Part shown: in pieces, positions 11,765-18,730 of the stretch
Position numbering within the stretch: the stretch's first letter is position 1
How the letters are laid out: every line of letters begins with the position of its first letter
DNA from: Planctomycetota bacterium
GTDB taxonomy: Bacteria; Planctomycetota; UBA1135
Length of the DNA stretch: 44,154 nucleotides
Direction of reading: 5' to 3'
Assembly: GCA_002705055.1 (NCBI GenBank)
Contig: PAHY01000046.1
Location: 1 to 44,154 of the forward strand
The notes under the pieces: generated by a model
Databases searched by the model: none
Told to the model about the DNA's origin: nothing
What the model saw: the letters and a program-made list of their open reading frames with translations, nothing else
Position numbers and translations under genes: made by a program

Positions 11765-11813
11765 CTGGCGTCCCCGAGAGGATTCGAACCTCTGACCTAC
11801 GGTTTAGGAAACC
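11765..11813 (-). tRNA. 3' half of a split tRNA-Arg(CCT)
   Basis: On the minus strand this reads from the anticodon loop TTCCTAA through the 3' anticodon strand ACCGT, variable loop AGGTC, T arm AGAGG-TTCGAAT-CCTCT, acceptor strand CGGGGAC, discriminator G and CCA. The matching 5' acceptor GTCCCCG and D arm are absent next to it but occur at 34158-34196. The two halves together pair perfectly, including a 5-bp anticodon stem ACGGT/ACCGT. The break coincides with the 11-bp core at 11803-11813. As it stands this half cannot make a tRNA. Confidence 0.85.
11803..11813. repeat. Attachment core, copy 1 (TTAGGAAACCG)
   Basis: An 11-bp sequence found as three direct copies in the window: here, 14974-14984 and 34158-34168. 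On the minus strand it is CGGTTTCCTAA, the anticodon arm and loop of tRNA-Arg(CCT). This is a usual crossover region for tyrosine recombinases. It forms the left end of the first tandem element. Recombination at the site is inferred from the split tRNA. Confidence 0.75.
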
Positions 11814-11867
11814 GCGAGCACGAGAACGGAATTCGATTGACTGACAGTGACTTAGAGCAGCAGCCGT

Positions 11868-12007
11868 GTGCTGCATGCAGGACAGCATGCAGGAGCCTTG
11901 GACCGCACTTCTCCAAACTCACAGACCTCTGGCCTCGGCTCACGGCTGAAGCTCAAGCCGAGATCATCAAAACCGCAGCATCCATGGCTGAGGAAAACCG
12001 CCCCTAA
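11868..12007 (+). pseudogene. C-terminal coding tail A, possible recombinase remnant
   Basis: The frame ends at TAA 12005-12007 and encodes ACRTACRSLGPHF, then LWPRLTAEAQAEIIKTAASM. It aligns without gaps to tail C at 15036-15186 (ACRSACRSYG, LWPLLSFDAQSAIITLAAD). The tandem GCATGCAGG motif at 11873-11894 encodes the CRTACRS part. Both tails start about 59 bp after an attachment core, with no gene body upstream. A 'WPxL..xxxxAIIxLA' ending is reminiscent of C-terminal tails of planctomycetal tyrosine recombinases or adjacent small genes; that identity is a guess. The 323 bp from 12008 to the next gene show nothing I recognise. Confidence 0.5.
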
Positions 12008-12330
12008 GTCGCCAGCCACTCGGCCTGCCGTTTACCAAGTGTCACGTCGAACCTGGACCAGTTCTTGGGGGGGGCGTGCCACGTGCCTTCTGCATGAAGG
12101 CAATGGACTTGAGGCGGGCAGCTTGAGTCACCGTCTTGCCTTGCCAACCCGCTAACGCTCCCGCGAAGATCTTCAAGTTGGCGACACACTCCTATTACCG
12201 TGGCATAGCCAAACTTCGCCCAAACATCGACTTGCATCTATACAAGCCCTTGCGGAAGACGGCCCCTCGAATCCGATGCACGCGAATCAGTGAGACGAAC
12301 ATCGCTTGAGCCCCCCGCAAGAAAGTCAGC

Positions 12331-14001
12331 CTAGTGAACAATCGAGAGTTCTTGGGCGATCGAACTAACTTGCACATCATTACGATCGCCGGCAACAGCG
12401 GCAAACCAGATTGACGAACCCGTCAACACACTAAGTGCCCCACTTGGCACGGCAAGATCGACTGTTGCATCGCCCGCCAGGTTCAGGGTTCCAGTTCTGC
12501 CTGAGAACCAAGGCGGAAGCTGGTCGTTAACGGAATCTCGAAACAAGCGGCTCATCCCCAAGGGAATTACGACTCCACTTGGTGCGGTCGATTCGCCTGG
12601 TAACCGTGACGCGAGCAATGCGTACCGAACCGATTGATACTCCTCTGGGAAGTCAATCCACACATCAAGGTGACCGCCGCTCGCCGCCGACAATTCGCAG
12701 TCGCTTAGCTCAAGAAATGGCAAAAACTGGAGGCCAACTACCGGCCGACTCTCAGTGCCCAGGAATCCATAGTCACTGCGCACGAAGAGAGTCTCCGATG
12801 CGCTATCCCAAAGCAGGTTGACCCCGAAGCGATCGCTATTCAAATCACCAGTGACCTCGCAGTCCAAGCGACGAATTCGCTCTCCTGTCGCACCACTGAG
12901 AAAGTGAACTTTTCCACTTCCCGCAAAACCTTTCACTGGCAAGAAAGGAGACCCAACTGCCAAATCCTCTATTTGGTCGCCGTCAATGTCCGCGACTGTG
13001 CACATGGAGGTAGCCACAGGACCATTCAGCCACTCCTGTGTCCACATCAATGCCCCGGTCTGGGTCGAGAACAAGCTACACCCCAACTGATCCGGCCGCA
13101 TAAGTGCGATTTCCGGAATACTGTCGCCATCAAGATCTTGCACAAACGACACCACACTTTGTGAGTTGTAGTCTGCAATCTCTCCGGGAATCCAAGCTAG
13201 CGCCTGCCCAGTGACGGACGAAACTACGGAGGTCCCCCAATGAAACGTCTGTCCAACCGGAATGAGCAAGTCGCCAAGTCCATCGAGATCAAGGTCCACC
13301 CCTGGGGGCGCATAACCAAGCGATAAGCTTGAAAGCGACTCACCACCATCAAATCTAAAGGTCCGAAGATGATCCTGCGTCTTCCCGGAAAAAACGTGAA
13401 CGGCTGAATCCCAAGTCTGCGCATAGTCGCCTCGCACAGACACTGAAAAGTCGCAAACTCCATCGCCATCCAGGTCATCCGTCTTCGCTGCGCCAACTCC
13501 AATGGAATCGCCCCAGTCCATTGCAGACGCATGCCAGATCAGCGCGCCGTCTATTCCTGAGTGCAGGAACACCGCGCCTCTCATCTGAAACGAGTTTCCG
13601 GTTGTCGCAGTCGGATCCCCGCAAAGGACCTCCGGGACACCATCACCATTGAGGTCATCGAGAGCAACAATGCAACCGGAAATACTCGGAGCGTCAGAAC
13701 TGAAATACGCGTAGTACTCAAAGATCCACTCAAGATCTCCGGACTCACCATTCAAACAAACGAGTGCTGGGATGCTCGAGTTGTATCCCTCGGAGGCAAA
13801 GACAAGCTCCGGAATCTGATCGCCATTCAAATCGCCAACACTTGCCATTGCAGCGTTATTCGACTCGATCGAATGCTGATCGGACAATGGCGCATACTGG
13901 AACTGAGGTTCCCACGCTCCACCATGTGCCCCCCATTGCGCCGACGGAACTGCACCACACAGAACTCCAATTGAAACGATTGTCAGAGATAGCTGTCTCA
14001 C
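12331..14001 (-). CDS. Secreted FG-GAP/VCBS repeat protein (paralogue 3)
   Basis: A 556-residue protein with signal peptide MRQLSLTIVSIGVLCGAVPSA. Six FG-GAP loops are clear: DLNGDQIPEL, DLNGDGVPEV, DLDGDGVCDF, DLDLDGLGDL, DLDGDSIPEI and DIDGDQIEDL. The C-terminal module (LELSDCELSAASGGHLDVWI to IWFAAVAG) is the one seen in the genes at 8162 and 10089, here closest to the 8162 copy. The gene is the main cargo of the small tandem element and is markedly A/T-richer than the flanking chromosome, in line with transfer. Likely secreted or surface-bound, perhaps Ca2+-stabilised; no catalytic motif is visible. Confidence 0.8.
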   Translation of the reverse strand: MRQLSLTIVSIGVLCGAVPSAQWGAHGGAWEPQFQYAPLSDQHSIESNNAAMASVGDLNGDQIPELVFASEGYNSSIPALVCLNGESGDLEWIFEYYAYFSSDAPSISGCIVALDDLNGDGVPEVLCGDPTATTGNSFQMRGAVFLHSGIDGALIWHASAMDWGDSIGVGAAKTDDLDGDGVCDFSVSVRGDYAQTWDSAVHVFSGKTQDHLRTFRFDGGESLSSLSLGYAPPGVDLDLDGLGDLLIPVGQTFHWGTSVVSSVTGQALAWIPGEIADYNSQSVVSFVQDLDGDSIPEIALMRPDQLGCSLFSTQTGALMWTQEWLNGPVATSMCTVADIDGDQIEDLAVGSPFLPVKGFAGSGKVHFLSGATGERIRRLDCEVTGDLNSDRFGVNLLWDSASETLFVRSDYGFLGTESRPVVGLQFLPFLELSDCELSAASGGHLDVWIDFPEEYQSVRYALLASRLPGESTAPSGVVIPLGMSRLFRDSVNDQLPPWFSGRTGTLNLAGDATVDLAVPSGALSVLTGSSIWFAAVAGDRNDVQVSSIAQELSIVH

Positions 14002-14058
14002 AATGAAGGACCTCTACACCTCGCTATAGTTGTATCTCAAACGCTCCACAATCATAGA

Positions 14059-14568
14059 CTAACCCAGAACCCAAAGCTGAGTATTGCGGCCATCAGCTTC
14101 AATGAAGAGAGCGGCATCGCAGTCCACCCACTCAATTCCGGTCAACAGCAGTGCATCGCCTGCGAGTTTGGGACCATCTCTAGACCCCAATACTCGAATA
14201 GCAGTCTCAGTGAACCCCTCCAGCCTTAGCAATTTGAGAGTCTCTGCTGGAGGTCCATTAAACGTCCTGGCAAATCGAAGGCCTGACTGCGCTGGATCGC
14301 CGATGTCCTCAAACACAAATGCCGAGGCCTTGTCTCCTTCGGTCTTGAGAACAACTTGCCCCGGGTGCACGTGGGGAAGATCGTTGCCAATATCCCAGAA
14401 TCGGAACTGGACTTCTTCTTTTACGAGATAGCCACCGATCCCTGCCCCAGAAAAGTCCTCGCCTGTCGATTCAGAGTAGTACCCAGGCGCAACATGAACA
14501 GCATCTCCAGTTGATTTCACCCAGCTCGATGGAAGACAGACTTCGGCTGCTTTCGAGCAGCATTTCAT
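14059..14568 (-). CDS. Hypothetical protein, element cargo
   Basis: The product has 169 residues from ATG 14568 (MKCCSKAAEVCLPSSW...); the frame is open further to GTG 14619, next to the tRNA. I do not recognise the family. It has no signal peptide or membrane helix. The sequence is acidic with alternating short strands (VQFRFWDIGNDLPHVHPGQVV, ASAFVFEDIG, AIRVLGSRDG) and ends in FIEADGRNTQLWVLG, suggesting a small beta-rich soluble protein. It lies between the FG-GAP gene and the tRNA-Arg(CCT) of the small element, all on the minus strand. Being compact, coding-like and A/T-rich like its neighbour, it is probably real. Confidence 0.5.
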   Translation of the reverse strand: MKCCSKAAEVCLPSSWVKSTGDAVHVAPGYYSESTGEDFSGAGIGGYLVKEEVQFRFWDIGNDLPHVHPGQVVLKTEGDKASAFVFEDIGDPAQSGLRFARTFNGPPAETLKLLRLEGFTETAIRVLGSRDGPKLAGDALLLTGIEWVDCDAALFIEADGRNTQLWVLG

Positions 14569-14623
14569 CCCTTTACATTCGCGGACGACAAACAGTCGAG
14601 ATCGCCTCCAGAGAAACACGAAT

Positions 14624-14700
14624 TGGTGCGCCCGGCAGGATTCGAACCTGCGACCTGTCGGTTAGGAACCGACTGCTCTATCCTGCTGAGCTACGGGCGC
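14624..14700 (-). tRNA. tRNA-Arg(CCT), intact, element 1
   Basis: A full cloverleaf on the minus strand: acceptor GCGCCCG/CGGGCGC, D arm GCTC..GAGC, anticodon stem GTCGG/CCGAC with loop TTCCTAA (anticodon CCT), variable AGGTC, T arm GCAGG-TTCGAAT-CCTGC, discriminator A and an encoded CCA. It sits just inside the right end of the small element. Its acceptor differs from the split host-like tRNA (GTCCCCG), so it is a different gene with the same anticodon. Confidence 0.93.
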
Positions 14701-14773
14701 GATTGGGGTCGTAGTTTACGATCGAGATTGCGCGAACGAGCGATTGCGTTTGCAGGGAGAAGGGGCGCCTCGC

Positions 14774-14850
14774 GCATGCAGGCAAGCATGCAGGAATTCT
14801 GTTCCTCGCAAGTCACATCGTGTCCGCCGCAGTCCCTGCCAGTCACCCCC
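14774..14850 (+). repeat. Right-end motif of element 1 (tandem GCATGCAGG)
   Basis: GCATGCAGGCAAGCATGCAGG begins at 14774, 73 bp beyond the tRNA 5' end, two copies at 13-bp period. A stretch near 14829-14850 (CCGCAGTCCCTGCCAGTCACC) resembles 34122-34146 (CCGCAGTCCGCCTGAGTCACC), which lies at the same place in element 2. The motif also occurs at both left ends. It may be a recombinase or accessory-protein arm site; that is inference. Confidence 0.5.
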
Positions 14851-14973
14851 TCGAACCGGTGCCTTTCGAGGCAGACTGGGCGAATCGTGGATTGGGTCAT
14901 GATGAGGCGGAGCTTTGCGTCCTGTTGGCGCATTGCCCTCGCGTGCGGCGGGTGCTTGCGCTACAAGCAACGG

Positions 14974-14984
14974 TTAGGAAACCG
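14974..14984. repeat. Attachment core, copy 2 (TTAGGAAACCG), element junction
   Basis: This copy is preceded by AACGG and followed by CAGTCAAGG, and lies between two tRNA-flanked units. Nothing tRNA-like surrounds it, so it is best read as the attL/attR-type junction between tandem elements 1 and 2. It is 3171 bp from copy 1 and 19184 bp from copy 3. Confidence 0.65.
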
Positions 14985-15035
14985 CAGTCAAGGCGACGCA
15001 ATCATATTACTTGTAAAGGACTTACGTTCTTCCGA

Positions 15036-15186
15036 GTGTGATGCATGCAGGTCAGCATGCAGGAGCTACGGACTGCGATTCTTGGGCCTCGCGGCACTCT
15101 GGCCACTCCTATCGTTCGACGCTCAGTCCGCGATCATCACACTCGCCGCCGACTCCATAGACGGCGAAGGACGAGGCGGCACTTGA
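15036..15186 (+). pseudogene. C-terminal coding tail C, possible recombinase remnant
   Basis: The frame ends at TGA 15184-15186 and encodes CDACRSACRSYG, then LAALWPLLSFDAQSAIITLAAD. It is collinear with tail A at 11868-12007, with conserved Cys-Arg pairs, LWP and AxxIIxxA. The upstream frame runs back through core copy 2 and a tRNA, so no real N-terminal part is left. Conservation at protein level in two places, each 58-59 bp after a core, argues that it was coding and linked to the element ends. Confidence 0.5.
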
Positions 15187-15208
15187 CGGTCAACCTGTTC
15201 GCTCCAGC

Positions 15209-15240
15209 GCGGAATCCGGTCGGAATTGGACCGGATCCGC
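15209..15240. other. Imperfect palindrome after tail C
   Basis: GCGGAATCCGGTC (15209-15221) faces GGACCGGATCCGC (15228-15240), a 12-bp stem with one bulged base and a 6-base centre. It could end transcription from the left or form part of the element end; no T-run follows. No counterpart was found after tail A. Confidence 0.3.
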
Positions 15241-15334
15241 GGGGACAGGTCACGGCCTCAGGATTTGACCTGGCATGACCTCTCAACCCGCGCACTCTAT
15301 TGCGGGCGCGGGAATCGACCGATATGGTGGGTGC

Positions 15335-15760
15335 GTGCCCTCTCGATTCCTCGCCTTCCTCCTAACCGCGGCCTTAGCGGTCCACGCCCTTTATGGTGTG
15401 GCTGGGGATGTGCTTGTCCTGTGCTTCGGCGGTGGCCACCATCACGCGCCGACCGAAAGCGAGCATTGCGAGAATGTGTGCCAGCATGATGGTTTTTTGC
15501 TGGGCCCCATTCCCGCCATTTCGCAAGAGGACGGGTGCGGCTGCACGGATATCGAGTTGTCCCTTGTCGATCTCGTCTCCCGCACGTCTGGCGAAGGCGC
15601 AGTCGAGATTCCTGAGGGAGTGCCTCAGGCTTCTATTCCACAAGCTCGCGGCACGATTTCCGAGCCTTCCATTGCCTGCAGGTCGATTCAATCTCGGCCA
15701 GTTGACGGCGGAGTGGCTCGCCGACTGGCCCTCGTGGCAAGTGTCCGTCTGACGACCTGA
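15335..15760 (+). CDS. Small exported His/Cys-rich protein, probable metal binding
   Basis: The product has 141 residues from GTG 15335. The frame is open to ATG 15275, but the later start puts the hydrophobic segment (FLAFLLTAALAVHALYGVAG) at the N terminus as a signal or anchor. Next comes a His/Cys cluster, GGGHHHAPTESEHCENVCQHDG, and later DGCGCTDIEL, which could bind soft or borderline metals. The C-terminal half is low in predicted structure. I do not recognise a named family. It is the first gene of the plus-strand efflux operon, 82 bp before the outer-membrane factor, suggesting a periplasmic metal-binding accessory. Confidence 0.6.
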   Translation: MPSRFLAFLLTAALAVHALYGVAGDVLVLCFGGGHHHAPTESEHCENVCQHDGFLLGPIPAISQEDGCGCTDIELSLVDLVSRTSGEGAVEIPEGVPQASIPQARGTISEPSIACRSIQSRPVDGGVARRLALVASVRLTT

Positions 15761-15785
15761 TTTCTGTTTTCTTCCGTTACTCGAA

Positions 15786-15808
15786 CCGCGCAGGGCTCCC
15801 CCGCGCGG
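15786..15808 (+). other. GC-rich hairpin ahead of the efflux operon
   Basis: CCGCGC-A-GGG, loop CTC, CCC-C-GCGCGG gives nine base pairs with one mismatch, 35 bp before the outer-membrane-factor ATG. It could attenuate transcription between the small metal-binding gene and the pump genes. No T-run follows, so terminator activity is doubtful. Confidence 0.35.
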
Positions 15809-15842
15809 CTTGGATCAGGAACTTGAACAGTTATCACGACAG

Positions 15843-17267
15843 ATGGAAAGATGGAAACGCCCGCGCTTCGCGCGGAATACCGCGCCGATGCTTGGCTCGG
15901 CGGTTTGGGCCTTGGCCCTGGCAGGATGCCAGTCATTTGAACGAGCGCCGATCGACCTGTCCGGGCACAGGTCCGCCTTCGGTGAACGGCTAAAAGCCAC
16001 CGAGTCGATCTCAGAGCTCGTCGAGCAGCTTGCCTTGGAAGGCATGCCTGCGCCCGAGCGATTCGACCTCAGCGACGGGCTGTCCCCGTCAGAGGGTGAG
16101 GTGCTCGCTCTCTTCTTCAACCCGGACCTGCGGATCGCACGGCTCGACGCCGGCGTGGCCCTTGCCAGGTATGAGGAAGGCGGTCTGTGGCAGGACCCAG
16201 AATTCGGATTCGATGCAGCCGAGCTCCTCTCGCCGACAGGCCCTCTCGAGTACGGGCTGACTCTCGGCCTCACCCTGCCACTCTCAGGGCGGCTGGAGAC
16301 CGAGAAGGAGAAGGCAAAGGCTGGGTACAAAGCCGAACTGCTACGGATCGTTGACGCCGAGTGGGAACTTCGAGCGAGGGTTCGGTCCGCCTGGGCTGCT
16401 TGGGCGACCGCGTCCGAGCACCTCAGGCTCGCAGACGAAGCCGTCCAACAGATCGAACAGGTTGCCCGGATCACCGACAGGCTTGAAGCAGCCGAAGAAC
16501 TCACCCGCGTCGAGGCTCGGCTCATTCGCGCCGAGCTTGTCGAATCGCGAGCGGCCGCCACGGTAGCCGAGTTCCACGAAGCGCAAGCTCGCGTCAACCT
16601 ACTTCGCCTGCTCGGCCTTCCCCCCGATGCCCCTGTTGATCTCCTGCCGGCGCATCCGCCGATCGACATCCCGCAGACCAATGACCCGATGGCGCGAATC
16701 ATTCAGGCCAATACGAGATTGGCAGTTCTACGCGCAGATTACGACGTCAAGGAGGAGAGCTATCGCCACGAGATTCGTAAGCAATACCCCGATGTCTCGA
16801 TCAACGGAGGATATGGCAGCGAGGACAATGATGATCGGCTCCTGTTCGGAATCTCGCTTCCGATCCCGCTCCTGAATGCGAATCGCGCAGGAATCGCTGA
16901 AGCCAGGGCCCAGCGAGAGGTCGCGAGAGCCATCGCCGAGACCACTTTCGAAAGGCTTGCGGGCGACTTCGCAATCGCGCGCGCAATCCACGAGTCCGCC
17001 ACCACCAGGTTCCGGACGCTCTCGGAGGAGCTCATTCCCATGCTCAACCAGCAAGCATCGGAAGTAGCGAGTCTTGCCGAACTCGGGGAAGTCGACACCC
17101 TCCTCCTCCTCGAGACCATCTCACGCCGATTCGAAGCCAAGAGACAGGCTCTCGACCTCAATCAGGCCATCCTCGATGCTGCCATCGAGATGGCCCGACT
17201 GCTCGGGCCTGGCGTGCCCCATCTGCCTGCTCCCGTTGAACCGTCATTGTCCGAGGACTCCCGATGA
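15843..17267 (+). CDS. Outer-membrane efflux factor (TolC/CusC/CzcC-like lipoprotein)
   Basis: About 474 residues from ATG 15843; the frame extends to TTG 15810, but the later start puts a lipobox (ALALAGC) at about residue 29. The mature protein has two repeated halves rich in long amphipathic helices (EWELRARVRSAWAAWATASEHL and FERLAGDFAIARAIHESATTRF) and beta-barrel segments (GPLEYGLTLGLTLPLSG, DDRLLFGISLPIPLLN), the OEP/TolC layout. It should form the outer-membrane channel for the adaptor and RND pump that follow. Its stop overlaps the adaptor start by 4 bp (ATGA), which points to translational coupling. Confidence 0.9.
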   Translation: MERWKRPRFARNTAPMLGSAVWALALAGCQSFERAPIDLSGHRSAFGERLKATESISELVEQLALEGMPAPERFDLSDGLSPSEGEVLALFFNPDLRIARLDAGVALARYEEGGLWQDPEFGFDAAELLSPTGPLEYGLTLGLTLPLSGRLETEKEKAKAGYKAELLRIVDAEWELRARVRSAWAAWATASEHLRLADEAVQQIEQVARITDRLEAAEELTRVEARLIRAELVESRAAATVAEFHEAQARVNLLRLLGLPPDAPVDLLPAHPPIDIPQTNDPMARIIQANTRLAVLRADYDVKEESYRHEIRKQYPDVSINGGYGSEDNDDRLLFGISLPIPLLNANRAGIAEARAQREVARAIAETTFERLAGDFAIARAIHESATTRFRTLSEELIPMLNQQASEVASLAELGEVDTLLLLETISRRFEAKRQALDLNQAILDAAIEMARLLGPGVPHLPAPVEPSLSEDSR

Positions 17268-18727
17268 AACTCATGCATAGAGCCACAACGCTCGCCATTG
17301 CGGCGTCCCTGCCATTCCTTCTCGCCGCCTGCAGTGGCGGCTCCTCGCCCACCTCCAGCAGCGACGAAAGTGCATTGGACAATCGGAGTGAGGCAGCCGC
17401 GAAGGCCGGCGATACGGACCGCGTCGCGATCCCCGCAGCTGTCCGCTCCAACCTGGGAATCAGTTTCGCCAAAGTCGAACGCCGACGTGTTGAGCAGACA
17501 TTGCGTGTTCCTGGCCGGTTCGAGTTTCTTCCTTCCGCCCGCAGGGAGTACCTCACTGCGATCCCAGGAAGAGTGGAACTTCTCGTCGAGCAGTTCGACC
17601 ACGTCAAGGAGGGTCAGGCGCTTTACCGGCTCGACTCTCCCGCGTGGCGTGACATGCAGCGGCAACTCGTCGACGCCGCGTCACAAATCGAGCGCCTTGA
17701 AACTCGGATCGCCGCTTATGGACCACTGCTCATTGCCCACCAACAGCACGAGGACAGTCTGCGCGAGAGCATGGCGGTCTGGAACGCCAGGGTTGAGCAG
17801 CTTCAGTCGCTCCGGGAAGCAGGTGGCGGGCGTGTCAACGAACTCACCCAGGCGAGGGCATCGCTCGCGAGTACTCGCGCGGATCTCGCAGGGGTGATCG
17901 AAAAGAAAGCTGAGTTACAAGCAGCCCAGCAACAAGCCGAAGCCGACCTCCGTGCCGCAGAGTCCCTGTCGGACTATCTCCTGGCCTCGGCATCCTCGAT
18001 CGTCTCTCAACCGCGGGAAGAACTGGCAAGGCTCGCCGATTCCGAGGAAGGCGCGACACCTGGCTGGGCGTTGATCTCCATCATCGAAGTCAAAGCGACT
18101 TCTGCAGGTGTCATCGAGACGCTCGGGGTCACCAATGGCGCCTGGGCGGACGAAAGAGCACCCGTCCTGACGACTGTGGAGCCGGATCGACTCCGATTCC
18201 GCGCCTCGGGGATCCAGAGCGATCTCGGCGTCCTGCGTGATGGGCTGAGCGGCCGCATCGTCCCGCCGACCCCGACCGCCACGGGCCGCGCCGTCCCGAT
18301 GACGGAGACCATGACCGGGACGATTTCCATCGGACTTGCCGGGGACCCGAATGCCCGCACCCTCGACCTGTTCATCGTTCCCGATGACCTGAGGGCTTGG
18401 GCGCGCTCAGGAGTTTCCGCGCAGCTGGAGATCATCACCGACGAAACCGCGATGCCCGAGCTCGCCATTCCGCTTGCAGCGATTCAACGCGATGGGCTCA
18501 AGCCGATCCTATTTCGTCGGAACCCGAGCGATCCGAATGAAGCCATCCGCATGGAAGCCGACCTCGGCCTCGATGATGGCCGCTGGGTTGCCATCCTCAG
18601 CGGCTTGCGGGACGGCGACGAAGTTGTCCTCGATGGTTCGTTCCAACTCATGCTCGCGACCAGCGGGTCGATCCAGAAGGGTGGGCATTTCCACGCTGAC
18701 GGGACGTTTCACGAGGGTGAGGACTGA
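17264..18727 (+). CDS. RND periplasmic adaptor (membrane fusion lipoprotein)
   Basis: A 487-residue lipoprotein with lipobox LLAAC (Cys23) and a Ser-rich linker. After the first beta strands (RRRVEQTLRVPGRFEF) comes a biotinyl-lipoyl half (VKEGQALYRLDSPAW), a long helical hairpin with coiled-coil potential (about residues 125-240), the second lipoyl half (KATSAGVIETLGVTNGAW), a beta-barrel domain and a membrane-proximal domain ending in LSGLRDGDEVVLDG. This is the CusB/CzcB layout. It has no N-terminal Cys cluster, unlike the adaptor at 28662-30200. It is coupled to the outer-membrane factor and sits 3 bp before the RND pump. Confidence 0.9.
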   Translation: MKLMHRATTLAIAASLPFLLAACSGGSSPTSSSDESALDNRSEAAAKAGDTDRVAIPAAVRSNLGISFAKVERRRVEQTLRVPGRFEFLPSARREYLTAIPGRVELLVEQFDHVKEGQALYRLDSPAWRDMQRQLVDAASQIERLETRIAAYGPLLIAHQQHEDSLRESMAVWNARVEQLQSLREAGGGRVNELTQARASLASTRADLAGVIEKKAELQAAQQQAEADLRAAESLSDYLLASASSIVSQPREELARLADSEEGATPGWALISIIEVKATSAGVIETLGVTNGAWADERAPVLTTVEPDRLRFRASGIQSDLGVLRDGLSGRIVPPTPTATGRAVPMTETMTGTISIGLAGDPNARTLDLFIVPDDLRAWARSGVSAQLEIITDETAMPELAIPLAAIQRDGLKPILFRRNPSDPNEAIRMEADLGLDDGRWVAILSGLRDGDEVVLDGSFQLMLATSGSIQKGGHFHADGTFHEGED

Positions 18728-18730
18728 TCG

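Larger units (their letters stand above)
11803..14984. mobile_element. Tandem element 1 (about 3.2 kb), FG-GAP cargo, no integrase
   Basis: This segment runs from core copy 1 to core copy 2. In order it holds the core, 59 bp, the tandem GCATGCAGG motif within a C-terminal coding tail (to 12007), an FG-GAP gene, an orphan gene, an intact tRNA-Arg(CCT), a second GCATGCAGG pair (14774) and the next core. The layout repeats in the neighbouring 19-kb element, which is the main evidence that it is a unit. The A/T-rich composition contrasts with the flanks. No recombinase gene is present, so mobility would need one in trans, or the element is a remnant. Confidence 0.6.

Noticed and set aside
12004..12237. 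77-codon minus-strand frame between tail A and the FG-GAP gene
   Set aside because: No recognisable domain, no ribosome-binding site and no conservation with the corresponding part of element 2.
14623..15186. Open frame running through the tRNA-Arg at 14624
   Set aside because: Its start is translated antisense tRNA (AGFEPATC-type peptide); only the last ~50 codons look like real coding sequence and are listed as tail C.
15209..15240. Palindrome as an integron attC site
   Set aside because: No R/L box sequences, no integron integrase, and no similar palindrome at the other element junctions.
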